From NCBI GenBank assembly GCA_037501455.1, contig CM074860.1, forward strand, positions 22,155,001 to 22,219,000: DNA of 64,000 nt, in the 5' to 3' direction. This document shows positions 24,118-35,382 of this stretch, in pieces (the first letter of the stretch is position 1; every line of letters begins with the position of its first letter). The notes beneath the pieces were generated by a model. That model saw only the letters and a list, made by a program, of their open reading frames with translations, did not search any database and was not told the DNA's origin. The stretch is from Lantana camara (lineage: Eukaryota > Streptophyta > Magnoliopsida > Lamiales > Verbenaceae). The position numbers and the translations under genes are program-made.

Positions 24118-26298
24118 TGTAGCACCCGGAAGGGGCCACAACCCCGCACAGTCGTACCTCTCAAGTGGTTAGGAGACCTAGCACCCAAGAAACACGCTGA
24201 CGAACGGACAAAACATTACAAGATCAGAGTACTAGAAGGGAACATTACAGCAGAAAAATGAGAAATTTAAAACTTTCGAAATATAAATCAGGAGACACAA
24301 GAAGCTAGTAACCAAGTACAAGGACTATACAGGAATTGAGTATCGAAAGAGATAATTCCATAGAGTGTCAAGGGAAAAATATAACTAGTGAAAACAAGTA
24401 ACAAAGGACACCGGAGGCTAGATCGATAAATACCTAATTGAACACTACACTATCATCAAGAGGGTGGTGTCCAAGATGGTTCAGAAGAACCTGACCATAA
24501 GAGCAAAACAAGGGGTTTCCTATACTTCAAGATACCAGCCAACAAGCGATCACTGAACCTGAAACCATGAGGTCAGAAAACAGGGTAGAGGTATTAGTCA
24601 AAAAGACTAAGTGAGGCACGACTTTTGAAACAATATAAGTACTTGAAAGCTTTAGGACTTTCAGAAGGGGTTTACTTCAAATTGTACTTTAAAACTGAAT
24701 TTCAAAGCTTTTTCCTTAAAACTTTAATTCAGAACCGTACTTCAAAGCATTACTTTGAAACAAGATTTCCAAGCAAGCACACATATGCACACACATCAGA
24801 GGTTCTGGTTCATACATACTTTTACAAAAGGGACATTTTCTAAAAGTATGAACCAGTCTTTAAAACAGAATTTGCCCGCGAGCTAGGTAGTCTCCAACCT
24901 TTACTCCCAGAAAACATTTAACAGAATTGGTATCGAGACCGGTTAGGACCCCGACACCCATAATCACATGCACCATCCTTCTTACTCCAATTGTCGCGCC
25001 CAGGGAGATACCCCGCGGTAACGTAAACAAGAATGGGAGGAATTACATCCACCTCTCCCGATCATGGTGTGGTATAACCAACCTCCGATTATAACCATCA
25101 TCATGATCAACAAGGACGGCCGGTATCGTAGTAGCCATTGGCGCATGCCTCCCGGTTTACTACTCAACCATACCATCAGGGCCCAACAAGACAGGATTTC
25201 CAAGGCATGCATTATCCAAAATATTCAAAGTGCAAAAGCACACAGAGTTCAAGAACTGGAACTTTAATCAAGACAGTATAGCAGTGAACAGAACGTATAT
25301 CAGAAACCATTAACTTTAAACTTGAAGTCTTGCCCCAAAATGGGAAAGAGTTTAACTTGAAAGATAAGAATCTTTGAACCCGAAGGCGTTGATTTTGAAA
25401 TCATTTGAATACGTAGGAATATTCATGGTTCCAGTTGAAACAGTTTAAACCTCACCTACAGACACGGTATTATGCAATAATACCAGAGCCAAAGTAAATC
25501 CAGACTTCACCTGTGAGTGGTGAATAATTAAGCCTCTATCCATAAACCATATAGTCACATAAACAAGTAGGGACGACCTCAAGTTATTCAATAATACATA
25601 ACGATATCATATGTACAGGACGAAACATTATCAAAGCATATCATATCATGTGGCGAAATTTAGTGATAATTATTCAATAATCATCAAAACATGAGGGCAC
25701 AATTGGATTCATGTAACGTAGTACATAGGAGAGTAATACCATTTAATGCAGGAGAATCATTTAACTAAGAATGGAACATTGATTGCGAGTTATCCTTAAA
25801 CTTGAGTTAATAGATCAATCCAAATTGAACAATCTTTAATCAATTTATGAGCATAGACATGAGCCTTAAGGAACTAAGTTCCAAACTATATTAATGATTC
25901 ATGATTGAGTGAGGGTATCCAAGTATTAAAGTATAAGATCAACAAGAATGCGGAACACTTAAGCAAGGAATAATCTTTTCGAAGAAAGGATTCAAGTAAA
26001 CGATTAGTCTCAGTTGAAAGCTCGTGTCAAGAACTTAAGGATATATTTTCTTAGGGTCTTAAAAAAACCCTAATTAGAAAAGGAATGTGAACTTTGAAAC
26101 CTACTTTGATCCCCTATTTTTAAGAATTTTCGAAAAAGGCTTCGACCGTTGAATTCGTCTCTTCGAAACGATCATTTAGGTTAAAAGTTAAAATTCTTGA
26201 TCAAGGTCAAAGTCAATGGTCAAAGTCAAAGGTCAAGGGTCAAAGGTCAAGGTCAATGGTCAAAGGTCACTATTCAAGTATACGATACTTATACTGTA
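24118..26298 (-). repeat. LTR-B: interrupted second LTR of the Tekay/Del-like element
   Basis: It begins TGTAGCACCCGGAAGG and matches LTR-A from its start (18455) to about 20680. It is cut at 26298, where the LTR of a different gypsy element begins (TGTAACGCCCC). The five bases before the cut are CTGTA. Confidence 0.88.
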
Positions 26299-29200
26299 TG
26301 TAACGCCCCAAATTCCGGAAGTTCAGGTAAGCACGCCACGTGCGGGTCTTCGGGAGTTGGGGGTTTAATTTTATATATTTACTTGTTTATTATAATTTCA
26401 TTATAATATTATGTGCATTAAACATTTCTATGTATTTATATGAATTAGTTTTAAGAGATAATGATTTTCACCCATCCGAACTATAGGCCATTTGGCAATT
26501 CACCATCCAAACTATTTCGCCCCCGAAACCACCATCTAAACTTTCAATTCCTGACAAACCACCATCCCACAGTGGTTTTGACCCCTTTTTTGAGCGGTTT
26601 TGACTCTTTTTTCAGCGGTTTTGGATGTTTTAACATATGTAAATCTATCTCTTTTTGTTATTTTTCCATAGATTATGTGTTAAAACATCCAAAACCGCTG
26701 AAAAAATAGTCAAAACCGCTCAAAAAAAGGTCAAAACCGCTGTGGGATGGTGGTTTGTCAGGAATTGAAAGTTTAGATGGTGGTTTCGGGGGCGAAATAG
26801 TTTGGATGGTGAATTGCCCAATGGCCTATAGTTCGGATGGGTGAGAATCATTATCCCTAGTTTTAATGTGAAAATTGTGTATTAACTGATAATATGCCTA
26901 ATTTTATTATGTGACTTTAATTGATCATCTCATAAAATTTATGGACTTAATTGCATAACATGGATTGGACTTAAATGATCTTTGGTGTAGAGATATAACT
27001 TGATTGCATTCATTTAAATAAATAAGGGACTTGTTTGCAAATTGGGGTGATTCTTTAAGTTAGTGGGGAGATATATTACATCATGTATGTACAATTCTTC
27101 CCTCACATTACATTACATACACTTCATACAAGAATCATACACATACACCTAGTAAGAATCGGTTCTTACACCATCAAGAGAAGGAAGGGATTGCATCAAG
27201 TTTCAAGCTATATTTGAAGAACTTTGGAGCTAAGATCATCAACATCATCACATCTTCACCTCATCATTTCTTTTCCTTCATTTCAAGGTATAAATGGAAG
27301 AATTGCTTGATCTCTTGATTATTTGGTTGAGTAGGGTTTGTGATTTATGGTGTGATTCATTGGTTAAATGGTTGGAAGCATGTTTAAGATTTTAAGTTGA
27401 AAGTTAGCATGAAAGCATGAGTTTTATGAAGGTTGATAACATGAAATTTTATGGGTTTTGATTGATGAATTCTTGATGATTGATGCATGTTTCATGGTTT
27501 ATATGCTACCTAAATGATGTCTTTGAGTTATATACATGTTATATGATTATTTTGGAGCATTTTAGTTGAGTTTGCTTTGGGTTTTGATCCCTTTTCTTTC
27601 TCCTCCGAAGCAACCCCTGTTTTGCCCCTTTTTCCAGCCCTGCAAGGGTACCCGGGCAGGTACTTTTTGTGTAAGCTTCTGGACAGCTTTACCCGGTTGG
27701 GGAACTTTTCCCTTGAATTTTACTCTGCCGGGTACTCCCTCATATGAACTCCAAATGACCTAATTTTTTAACCTTTAGAAACCTCTTGAAGTCTAGAATA
27801 ACTTCCAATTGGAATCATCTCAATATCTTTTCTATTTTGTGAGATATAATCAATTCTTTTAGGTGTCGCCACTTTCCCGACAAACTACACTCGCCTAACT
27901 TCAAGCTTATGCCATTTTCTCCTCACTTTGAACTAGAAAACGTGTCATATATCATCGGAAAGGTCTTAGTGTCTAGTTTCTTAACCAATAAACAAAACTC
28001 AATTCTAAATTCTACAACTCAAGATATATCCAATTCTCTGCAGCTTGTGCGTTTTCAAAAATTATCGATTTTTACCAAACTTCACCAAAACCCTTCTTAT
28101 TGCTTTCCTTTCACTTCCTTAGCTCCTGTATGTGACTTATATGTGTTATATACTTGGTTTATTAATAATCATGCTCTTATTTGACATTTCTTAAATTGTT
28201 ATTACATGACCTATTGGTGTATGACTTTGCCGTTCGTTTTAAATGGTTCCTAAGAGTCGAGTTTCATGTACACTTATCCTTGTTACACAGATCACGGTCC
28301 CGGTTTCGAGGAGCCCACTCCGTAGGGTGTTCTCTGGCTTCCTTTTTGGTCGGTTTGTCAAGGTGCGGTTTATATTCTAGATAAATAGAACCCTTACAAC
28401 CCCTATGTGACTATTTCGGCCAAAATGTACCTATATAACTATAGCTTTCGAACTTTATGATTTTTAAATGATTTCACTAAACCAATTGATTGATTGATTG
28501 ATTGACGGATTGATTGTTTTGGCGAGTTATTGAATTGCACTGTGGGCTCGTGAATAGTGGCTCGAGCCAACCGGAAAAGCATGGGCTGACGGGTAACTCG
28601 AGTGTTATCCTCACCAACTGGGATGACCCCTGAACCCCTTAGGAGATTAGGGGAGGAAGGAGTTCCGGGCTTAGGGATTCATGTACCCTCTGCCCAGACT
28701 GATTGGATGGTGGGGCCTTACAATCCCACCATCACCCGGAGGAAGAAGGAGTTATTGAAACTACTAAGTGTGCACAATAATTAATTGCTTGATCACCTAA
28801 TCACCTAATAATTGATTGATTGTACATAGTCGGAGTAAGGTTCGAGAATTGCCCTCACTCGCCAGGCCACAAATTGATTGTATTGAATTGATTAAATTGG
28901 TGAATTGAATTAGGTGTAACCTCGGGCGATAGTATCTCTTATTTTACTAAATGGTATTGTTAGTTTTCAAAAATTATTACCCGAGATTATAGCTTGCATG
29001 TATGTGCGCATATATTTATTTATACCCCTCGCTCAGTCCGTATTGGACTGACACCTCAATTTTTTAGTTTTTACAGGTTCGTGCTAGGCGGGAATTAGAG
29101 TCTAGCTTGTCTTTTATTCGGGTCTAGCACTTCACCTTCATATTTTGTTCATGTATGGATACTTGTTACATTTTTTAGAATGCCTTAATCCATGGTGGAT

Positions 29201-29465
29201 ACAAGATTGTATTGATATGTAAATGTTGGTATCTATAAGTAAATATGTAAATATGGTACCTATAAGTATTGAATGCTATTGCTTCCTTTTATTGCTCTGA
29301 ATTGTTTATTGGTATTAATTGAGGGTTAGTCTCACCTAGCTAGTGAGTTGTTTTTTTTATTGTCTCCCGTTCGCTATAGCTTTGATTCATGTATGGGTTG
29401 CCCATCTCATATGTGGATTGAACTATAGTGCGGGGGATGTGGTGCCTAGCGTTCCGGGTACTACA
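26299..29465 (+). repeat. 5' LTR of a second Ty3/gypsy element (carries a 403-bp insertion)
   Basis: The LTR starts TGTAACGCCCCAAATTCC and ends CCGGGTACTACA, eight bases before a Met-tRNA primer site. Without the fold-back insertion at 26455-26857 and its duplication it is about 2.75 kb. It is homologous to the solo LTR at 42033-49128: shared stretches include CTCAGTC...GACTGA...ACCTC near 29032 and 48720, GAGAATTGCCCTCA near 28854 and 48541, and GTGCGGGGGATGTGG near the end of both. Confidence 0.87.
26455..26857. mobile_element. 403-bp fold-back MITE with 9-bp duplication
   Basis: The sequence is almost a perfect palindrome. Arms of roughly 180 bases (left GAGATAATGATTTTCACCC; right end on the minus strand GGGATAATGATTCTCACCC) surround a short AT-rich loop near 26632-26675. 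It is flanked by exact 9-bp copies of TAGTTTTAA at 26446-26454 and 26858-26866. There is no coding capacity. Long inverted repeats with a 9-bp duplication point to a non-autonomous Mutator-type element. It lies inside the gypsy LTR and so is younger than it. Confidence 0.88.
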
Positions 29466-29473
29466 TCCCAAGG

Positions 29474-29485
29474 TGGTATCAGAGC
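29474..29485 (+). other. Primer-binding site of the second gypsy element (initiator Met tRNA)
   Basis: TGGTATCAGAGC, the plant initiator-methionine tRNA primer site, follows the LTR end after TCCCAAGG. Confidence 0.85.
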
Positions 29486-29707
29486 CCGGTTGCAAAATCG
29501 CGGCTCTAGTGTCGTGTCTTGTGAGTCTAAGTCGTACGGCATAGGATTAATCGATTATCTGAGAGTCTTACATTCTACTTGAACTTATGTGAATCTACTT
29601 GAAGTACTTGGATTATGTGACTACGTGGTTTGATTGCATTGTGTGTTGTAATTACACTCATTTGCACTTGTTAATCAAACATGCATGTACAGTGTTTGAA
29701 TTTCAGG

Positions 29708-30672
29708 ATGGCTCGTGACCGACATCATCGCGATCGTTCTCCTGGACACCGACATCATCATCGACGTGATCGAACCCCTCTTCCTCCACCTCCTCCAGCT
29801 CAACCCCAAGATTTCTTAAATTCCATGGTGCAACTCATAGATCAGAGGCTAAGGGATTATGTGCCTCCAGCACCGCCAACTCCTTCACCACCACAACAGG
29901 CATCTATCTCCGCTATTTTAAGGGAATTTCAGAACCAGCATCCATCGAGATTCCAAAAGGGGAACGATATTCAAGCCGAGCAATGGCTTAAAGAAGTTGA
30001 ACGGGTATGGGAACTTATTCCATGTGAGTCTCGGAAAAAGGCTCGGTGCACTCTTACCCTCATCTAGGGGGAAGCATATTCATGGTGGGAGAGTACCAAA
30101 ATTATCCTTGATGCCGCCGAGGAGCAAATTACTAAGGAAGTTTTCGAGAAGTTTATTCCTCCTTTATCGCGCACTAGAAGACTCAAGGAATTCACAGAGC
30201 TTAAGCAATGAGCTAGATCGGTTGCCGAATATATAGCTGAGTTCGAGAGGTTGTCCAAATATGCTCCTAACATTGCTAGCGACGACTTCTACAAGGCTAT
30301 GCAATTTGTTCAGGGTTTGAGGCCGGATATTCAAGCGGCAATAGAAGCGGTCAATACAAGCACTTGGAAAAAGGCCACTACAAAGGCTCTTAAGGTTGAA
30401 CACTCGGTTAATGCACGGAGATCTTCCTATAGATCGGGACAGGGTTCAGGTTTCGGGTCAAGATCGGGATATCATGTCGGCAAGAGGCCAATGGTTTATG
30501 ATACAGCTCCTCCTCAATTCAAGGGCCCTATGAAGAAGTTTAAACCACAAGGGCCAGTCCAGAAGACTCCTCAGCCACCGGTTATGCCGCCACCACCGGA
30601 GAAACCCAAGTGTACTTTCTGTGGGGAACCTACACATCACTATGATAATTACCGAAGGCACCTAGGGTTATG
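29708..30672 (+). pseudogene. Ty3/gypsy gag of the second gypsy element, truncated
   Basis: The most likely start is the ATG at 29708 (MARDRHHRDRSPGHRHHH). A His/Arg- and Pro-rich N-terminus is followed by a retrotransposon gag domain: EFQNQHPSRFQKGNDIQAEQ with WLKEVERVWEL, then SWWEST, KEVFEKFIPPLSRTRRLKEF, VAEYIAEFERLSKYAP and FVQGLRPDIQ. A Gly/Ser/Pro-rich linker leads to a zinc-knuckle remnant, CTFCGEPTHHYDNY, lacking the last Cys. Two in-frame stops are present: TAG 30065-30067 and TGA 30209-30211. The sequence ends at a junction near 30672 with LTR sequence of the minus-strand element. Protease and pol are absent. It would have made the capsid of a chromovirus-like element. Confidence 0.88.
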
Positions 30673-32624
30673 CTTAAGGAACTAAGTTCCAAACTATATT
30701 AATGATTCATGATTGAGTGAGGGTATCCAAGTATTAAAGTATAAGATCAACAAGAATGCGGAACACTTAAGCAAGGAATAATCTTTTCGATGAAAGGATT
30801 CAAGTAAACGATTAGTCTCAGTTGAAAGCTCGTGTCAAGAACTTAAGGATATATTTTCTTAGGGTCTTAAAACAACCCTAATTAGAAAAGGAATGTGAAC
30901 TTTGAAACCTACTTTGATCCCCTGTTTTTAAGAATTTTCGAAAAAGGCTTCGACCGTTGAATTCGTCTCTTCGAAACGATCATTTAGGTTAAAAGTCAAA
31001 ATTCTTGATCAAGGTCAAAGTCAATGGTCAAAGTGAAAAGGTCAAGGGTCAAAGGTTAAGGTCAATGGTCAAAGGTCACTATTCAAGTACTTATATTGTA
31101 TTTATACGGTACTTATATAGTATGTATACGTGTATTTATATGGTATGTATATGGTATTTATACTGTATGTATATGGTATTTATACGGGGATACCTGCCGT
31201 ATTTATACAGTATTTATACAAGAATACATGCGGTATTTATACAAAAGTACATACGTATTTTATTATGAAAATACACATAGTATTTATACGAAAGTATACA
31301 CGTATTTATACATATTGGAATCAAATACGTATACATATATTAAACATGTATACCATAACATATATCAATTGGTCAAGTATAATTATGTAACAATTAATTA
31401 TACATGTAACATTTAAAACTATAGGTTATACTTTAATTATGAAATAATAAATAACATGTAACATTAAATTAAATCATGTAATAAATTAAATTACATATGT
31501 ATGATCATAAAATAATTAAAGTGTAACATATAACATGCTAGAATAATTGTCACATAATTAATTTCTAACAAAATTAAATTATGTAACACTTTCATAATAA
31601 ACTATACTATAAGAGACATAATTCATAAATTCATGAATATTTAAAACATAAATTAAATCACATAATTCATGCATAAAATAAAACATATATTAAATCCTAA
31701 ACCTAGCATAATTAATAAATAAATTAAAACATCATTTAAAATATAAAATAAACTAATTATAACAAAAAAATAAATAAAAGAAAACATACCTTTCAAGGGG
31801 GGAGGAGCTCGGTTTTTAGGGGAGTAAATGAGCACATTTTGAAGGCCTCTCATGCTCTATTTATAGGTGAAGGTTGGGGTCACTTTGCAATTTTTCCAAA
31901 ATTAATGGATAACATGGGGTTCTTTTCATAATTTCTCTAAAATAGGTTAGTTTCTTTCATAATTGTTGGAAGAGGGGTATTCTGGTGATTACACCTTTAC
32001 ACTGTGTGTTTTAGGAGCTGAAAAAGTTCCCAAGAGCTAGGAAATAAAATTAGCTTCGAAACGGTTACTCACGGGTGTCAAAATCGGACGTACGGTTTAA
32101 AAGTTATAAGCTTTGGAAGATAGGATTTTTCTAAATTTCGAAAATTGATTTAATTATGAAATAAATAATATGATAAATTTTGAAGGTTCGAAAGGCTTTC
32201 CAAAAATGTAGAAAAAATCGAGGAACGTTATGGTGATGATCTCAAGGGTTAAATTATCCTATCGAGGGAAATATATTCTACCGACGGAAATTTTTATTTG
32301 AAAATAAATTCTTAAATTGCTCTGGACATATAAACGAAACCTCAAAGCATTGAAAAGAGGATTGGAAAATTCTAAGGAAATAAGTATCGGTTCTATAGGG
32401 TTTCTCGAATAAAATGGCGCAGTGTTGGTTTGAAAATAATTAGGGTTTGTAGGGTTTCGATGCCATTATCCCCCTAAACATCACATAATGTCACATATAA
32501 GAACACTTAGTTCATGTAAAGATGCAATGCATGAAGTATCTTAAGGATGGAACAAGATATATAAACGAATTCCGATTATCCTTTGTTTACCGTTTCCGGC
32601 TAGGCCCTGATATGGGTTGTCACA
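30673..32624 (-). repeat. LTR-C: right part of a Tekay/Del-like LTR
   Basis: It matches LTR-A from 20215 to its end at 22138, finishing ATGGGTTGTCACA. It repeats about 430 bases also present at 25865-26298, so it is not just the continuation of LTR-B. The left junction with gag of the second gypsy element is abrupt, with only a few shared bases (CTTAAGGAAC begins it). The right side re-enters the 42-bp array. Confidence 0.85.
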
Positions 32625-32880
32625 TAGGCGTAGTTGAAAGCAGACTTTGTTGAGTGAAGGGTTAAATATGCGTAGTTGAAAGCGGACTTTGTTAAGTGAT
32701 GGGTTAAATATACATAGTTGAAAGCGGAGTTTTTTGAGTGACGGGTTAAATATGCGTAGTTGAAAGTGGACTTTGTTGAGTGAAGAGTTAAATATGCGTA
32801 GTTAAAAGCGGACTTTGTTGATTAAATATGCGTAGTTGAAAGCGGACTTTGTTGAGTGACAGGTTAAATATGCGTAGTTC
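32625..32880. repeat. 42-bp tandem array, right part
   Basis: About six copies of the same 42-base unit as 18327-18454 (GCGTAGTTGAAAGCGGACTT ... GGTTAAATAT), one shortened. The array passes directly into the next repeat family. Confidence 0.88.
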
Positions 32881-33196
32881 ACTAAATATCATCATAAAAC
32901 GATATGAAAGGACTAAAAGTTTACATATTATGGGAACAAACATATTAGTTACCATGTTTTTTCACTAAATACCATGATAAAACGATTTAGAAGGACTGAA
33001 AGTTTACATATTATGAGAACAAACATATTAGTTAGACATTATGAAAATAAACATATTACTTACCATGTTTTTTCACTAAATATCATCATAAAACGATATA
33101 GAAGGATTAAAAGTTTATATATTCTGAGAACAAACATATTAGTTACCATGTTTTTTCACTAAATATCATCATAAAACGATATGGAAGGACTGAAAT
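32880..33196. repeat. About 84-bp tandem repeat, 3-4 copies
   Basis: The unit starts CACTAAATATCATCATAAAA and ends CATATTAGTTACCATGTTTT, with starts at about 32880, 32963, 33074 and 33158. The second copy has an extra 28 bases that partly repeat the unit's own end. Confidence 0.85.
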
Positions 33197-33204
33197 ACCA
33201 ATTT

Positions 33205-34096
33205 ACTCAACAATTACTAAACAATCTGCACTTTTAGTTTCATCCCATATTCTTATTTACTCAACAATCTGGAACTCCATATTCTTATTTACTCGATAAA
33301 CTGCAGAATTAGTTTCAGATAAACACACAATTACTCAACAATTTACACTTTTAGTTTCATCTCATATTCTTATTTACTCAACAATCTGGAACTCCATATT
33401 CTTATTTACTCGACAAACTGCAGAATTAGTTTCAGATAAACACCCAATTACTCAACAATTTGCACTTTTAGTTTCATCGCATATTCTTATTTACTCAACA
33501 ATCTGGAACTCCATATTCTTATTTACTCGACAAGCTGCAGAATTAGTTTCAGATAAACACACAATTACTCAACAATTTGCACTTTTAATTTCATCTCATA
33601 TTCTTATTTACTCAACAATCTGGAACTCCATATTCTTATTTACTTGACAAACTGCATAATTAGTTTCAGATAAACACACAATTACTCAACAATCTGCACT
33701 TTTAGTTCTACCCGAATTCTTATTTACTCAACAATCTGGAACTCCATATTCTTATTTACTCGAAAAACTGTAGAATTAGTTTCAGATAAACACACAATTA
33801 CTCAACAATCTGCACTTTTAGTTTCATCTCATATTCTTATTTTCTCAATAATCTGGAACTCCATATTCTTATTTACTCGACAAACTGCAGAATTAGTTTC
33901 AGATAAACAAACAATTAGTCAACAATCTGCACTTTCAGTTTCGTCTCATATTCTTATTTACTCAACAATCTGGAACTCCATATTCTTATTCACTCGACAA
34001 ACTGCAGAATTAGTTTCAGATAAACATACAATTACTCAACAATCTGCACTTTTAGTTTCATCTTATATTCTTATTTACTCAACAATCTAGAACTCC
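33205..34096. repeat. About 117-bp tandem repeat, 7-8 copies
   Basis: The unit combines ATTACTCAACAATCTGCACT, TAGTTTCATCTCATATTC, CAACAATCTGGAACTCCATA and CGACAAACTGCAGAATTAG followed by TTTCAGATAAACACAC. The repeat continues at 34944-35098 after a solo LTR. Copies are very similar, so the array is fairly young or homogenised. Confidence 0.9.
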
Positions 34097-34101
34097 ATAT
34101 T

Positions 34102-34943
34102 TGATGGGACTCATAAACGTGCTCGTATCTCAGCCGTCCACGTGTCACCTTTAACGAGCTTGAAGATTATACGCTCGGTTTGAGGGATTCGTGGGCTAAC
34201 CTAGCTCATCCGCTTACCAACTAGTTTGGGCCATCGGGCCTCAGCCGATTGTTCAAACAAGGGGCCCTGACCGATAGGCTTGGCGCTCACATTTCAGCCC
34301 TCGGGGGAATCCTTCTCAAGGAAACACTCACACGAGGGCCCATTCTTGAGGCTCGGTATTTCGGCGCTCAAGGGTCGTCTATCGTGGGGAGGCCATCCAT
34401 ACACTCTTCGAGCGTCACCAACGCTCGTGCATGACCATGCCCCGCTGCGTTGGATCCGAACCTCGGCAGAGAGAATCTTAGGCCCATCCCCCGAGTCACC
34501 CTCGCCAACGACTTCTGACACAAAGGTAGTGCGCACTACGCATCTGACACGCCGCCTCCTTTTCAGAAAAGTCCTTCTCATACCTTCACGGGCCACCACG
34601 TGTTAGGGCAACACAGGTTTGGGACCACATGGTCAATATACCCTTCTACCCTCACCCCTAACATATAAATAGGGAGAACTCATGCACTCTCCCTTAAGCC
34701 ATCTTCTGCATAAGAACTGCACATATCGTTCTGGGCATTTTCCCCTAGTCTTCTCAAGCTTCTCATTCACCACAGTAACACTACCCTGGTAGCTTGCACT
34801 CTTGGTGTTATCCTAGCTGGAAGAACCCACGCTCAAAAGGAAACCCAGATCCTGAGGCCTTCCCGCCTGTGATGGTCTTCCCTTTCACAAACAAATCTTA
34901 AAGTGATTGTTGCATTTAGGAAACTCACATTCCTGCACCATCA
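34102..34943 (+). repeat. Solo LTR (842 bp) inserted in the 117-bp array
   Basis: The sequence starts TGATGGGACTCATAAACG and ends CCTGCACCATCA, so the ends are TGATGG/CCATCA. It is flanked by exact 5-bp copies of ATATT (34097-34101 and 34944-34948), and the surrounding repeat unit shows ATATT once at that place. There is no internal region or second LTR, hence a solo LTR. It is GC-richer than its surroundings and has a TATA box near its centre-right. The superfamily is not determined; ends of this kind occur in some gypsy elements. Small open frames inside it are not genes. Confidence 0.85.
34664..34671 (+). promoter_or_regulatory. TATA box in the solo LTR
   Basis: TATAAATA followed by GGGAGAACTCATGCACTC, a typical LTR promoter layout. 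It supports plus orientation for this LTR. Confidence 0.55.
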
Positions 34944-35098
34944 ATATTCTTATTTACTCGACAAACTGCAGAATTAGTTTCAGATAAACACACAATTACT
35001 CAACAATCTGCACTTTTAGTTCTACCCAAATTTTTATTTACTCAACAATCTGGAACTCCATATTCTTATGTACTCGATAAACTGCAGAATTTGTTTCA
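34944..35098. repeat. 117-bp array, continuation
   Basis: About 1.3 further copies of the 117-bp unit lie right of the solo LTR, beginning with the second copy of the ATATT duplication. Confidence 0.85.
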
Positions 35099-35099
35099 A

Positions 35100-35275
35100 C
35101 TGTTATATATTTCATCAGTTTATCTGTTTTCATATATTATAATCAAACAACAATAAACATAGTGCTCTGTTTTCTCTCTTACAGGATATATCAATTGTTA
35201 TATATTTCATCAGTTTATCTGTTTTCATATTCATATACTATAATCAAACAACAATAAACATAGTGCTCTGCACGA
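35100..35275. repeat. About 90-bp direct repeat, two copies
   Basis: TGTTATATATTTCATCAG... to ...AACATAGTGCTCTG occurs at about 35100-35170 and again at about 35188-35271, separated by a short spacer. This is the fourth repeat family in the interior of the inner DNA element. Confidence 0.8.
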
Positions 35276-35382
35276 AATTCATTACCACCAACAATAAACA
35301 TTTCACTACAAAACCAGTAACATACACTACAATCAAACTAACACTAATATTTAAACATTAAACAATCTACAAACAACAAATT

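Larger units (their letters stand above)
18455..32624 (-). mobile_element. Tekay/Del-like Ty3/gypsy composite (minus strand)
   Basis: Two LTRs of one family flank a short pol remnant, with a third partial LTR to the right. Order on the plus strand: LTR-A (18455-22138), pol remnant (22139-24117), LTR-B first part (24118-26298), a second gypsy element (26299-30672), then LTR-C second part (30673-32624). On the minus strand the LTR begins TGTGACAACC and ends GGTGCTACA. About 430 bases (25865-26298) are present again at 30673 onward, so the right half is not a simple interrupted LTR; recombination between LTR copies is likely. The outer flanks are the same 42-bp tandem repeat. The five-base flanks (TATGT, TAGGC) do not match well. 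Confidence 0.78.

Noticed and set aside
27566..28384. Several open frames of 65-91 residues
   Set aside because: Located in the 5' LTR of a gypsy element; no conservation of these frames with the related LTR at 42033-49128 could be seen.
18448..32629. Target duplication for the Tekay/Del-like composite
   Set aside because: Flanks TATGT and TAGGC do not match; the repeats around make any short match unreliable.
34249..34606. Overlapping open frames of 61-108 residues
   Set aside because: They lie inside a solo LTR in both orientations; GC-rich sequence has few stops.
33205..35098. Regular repeats that could be mistaken for a CRISPR array
   Set aside because: The repeated unit is continuous (about 117 bp without unique spacers), the context is plant transposons and there are no cas-like genes.
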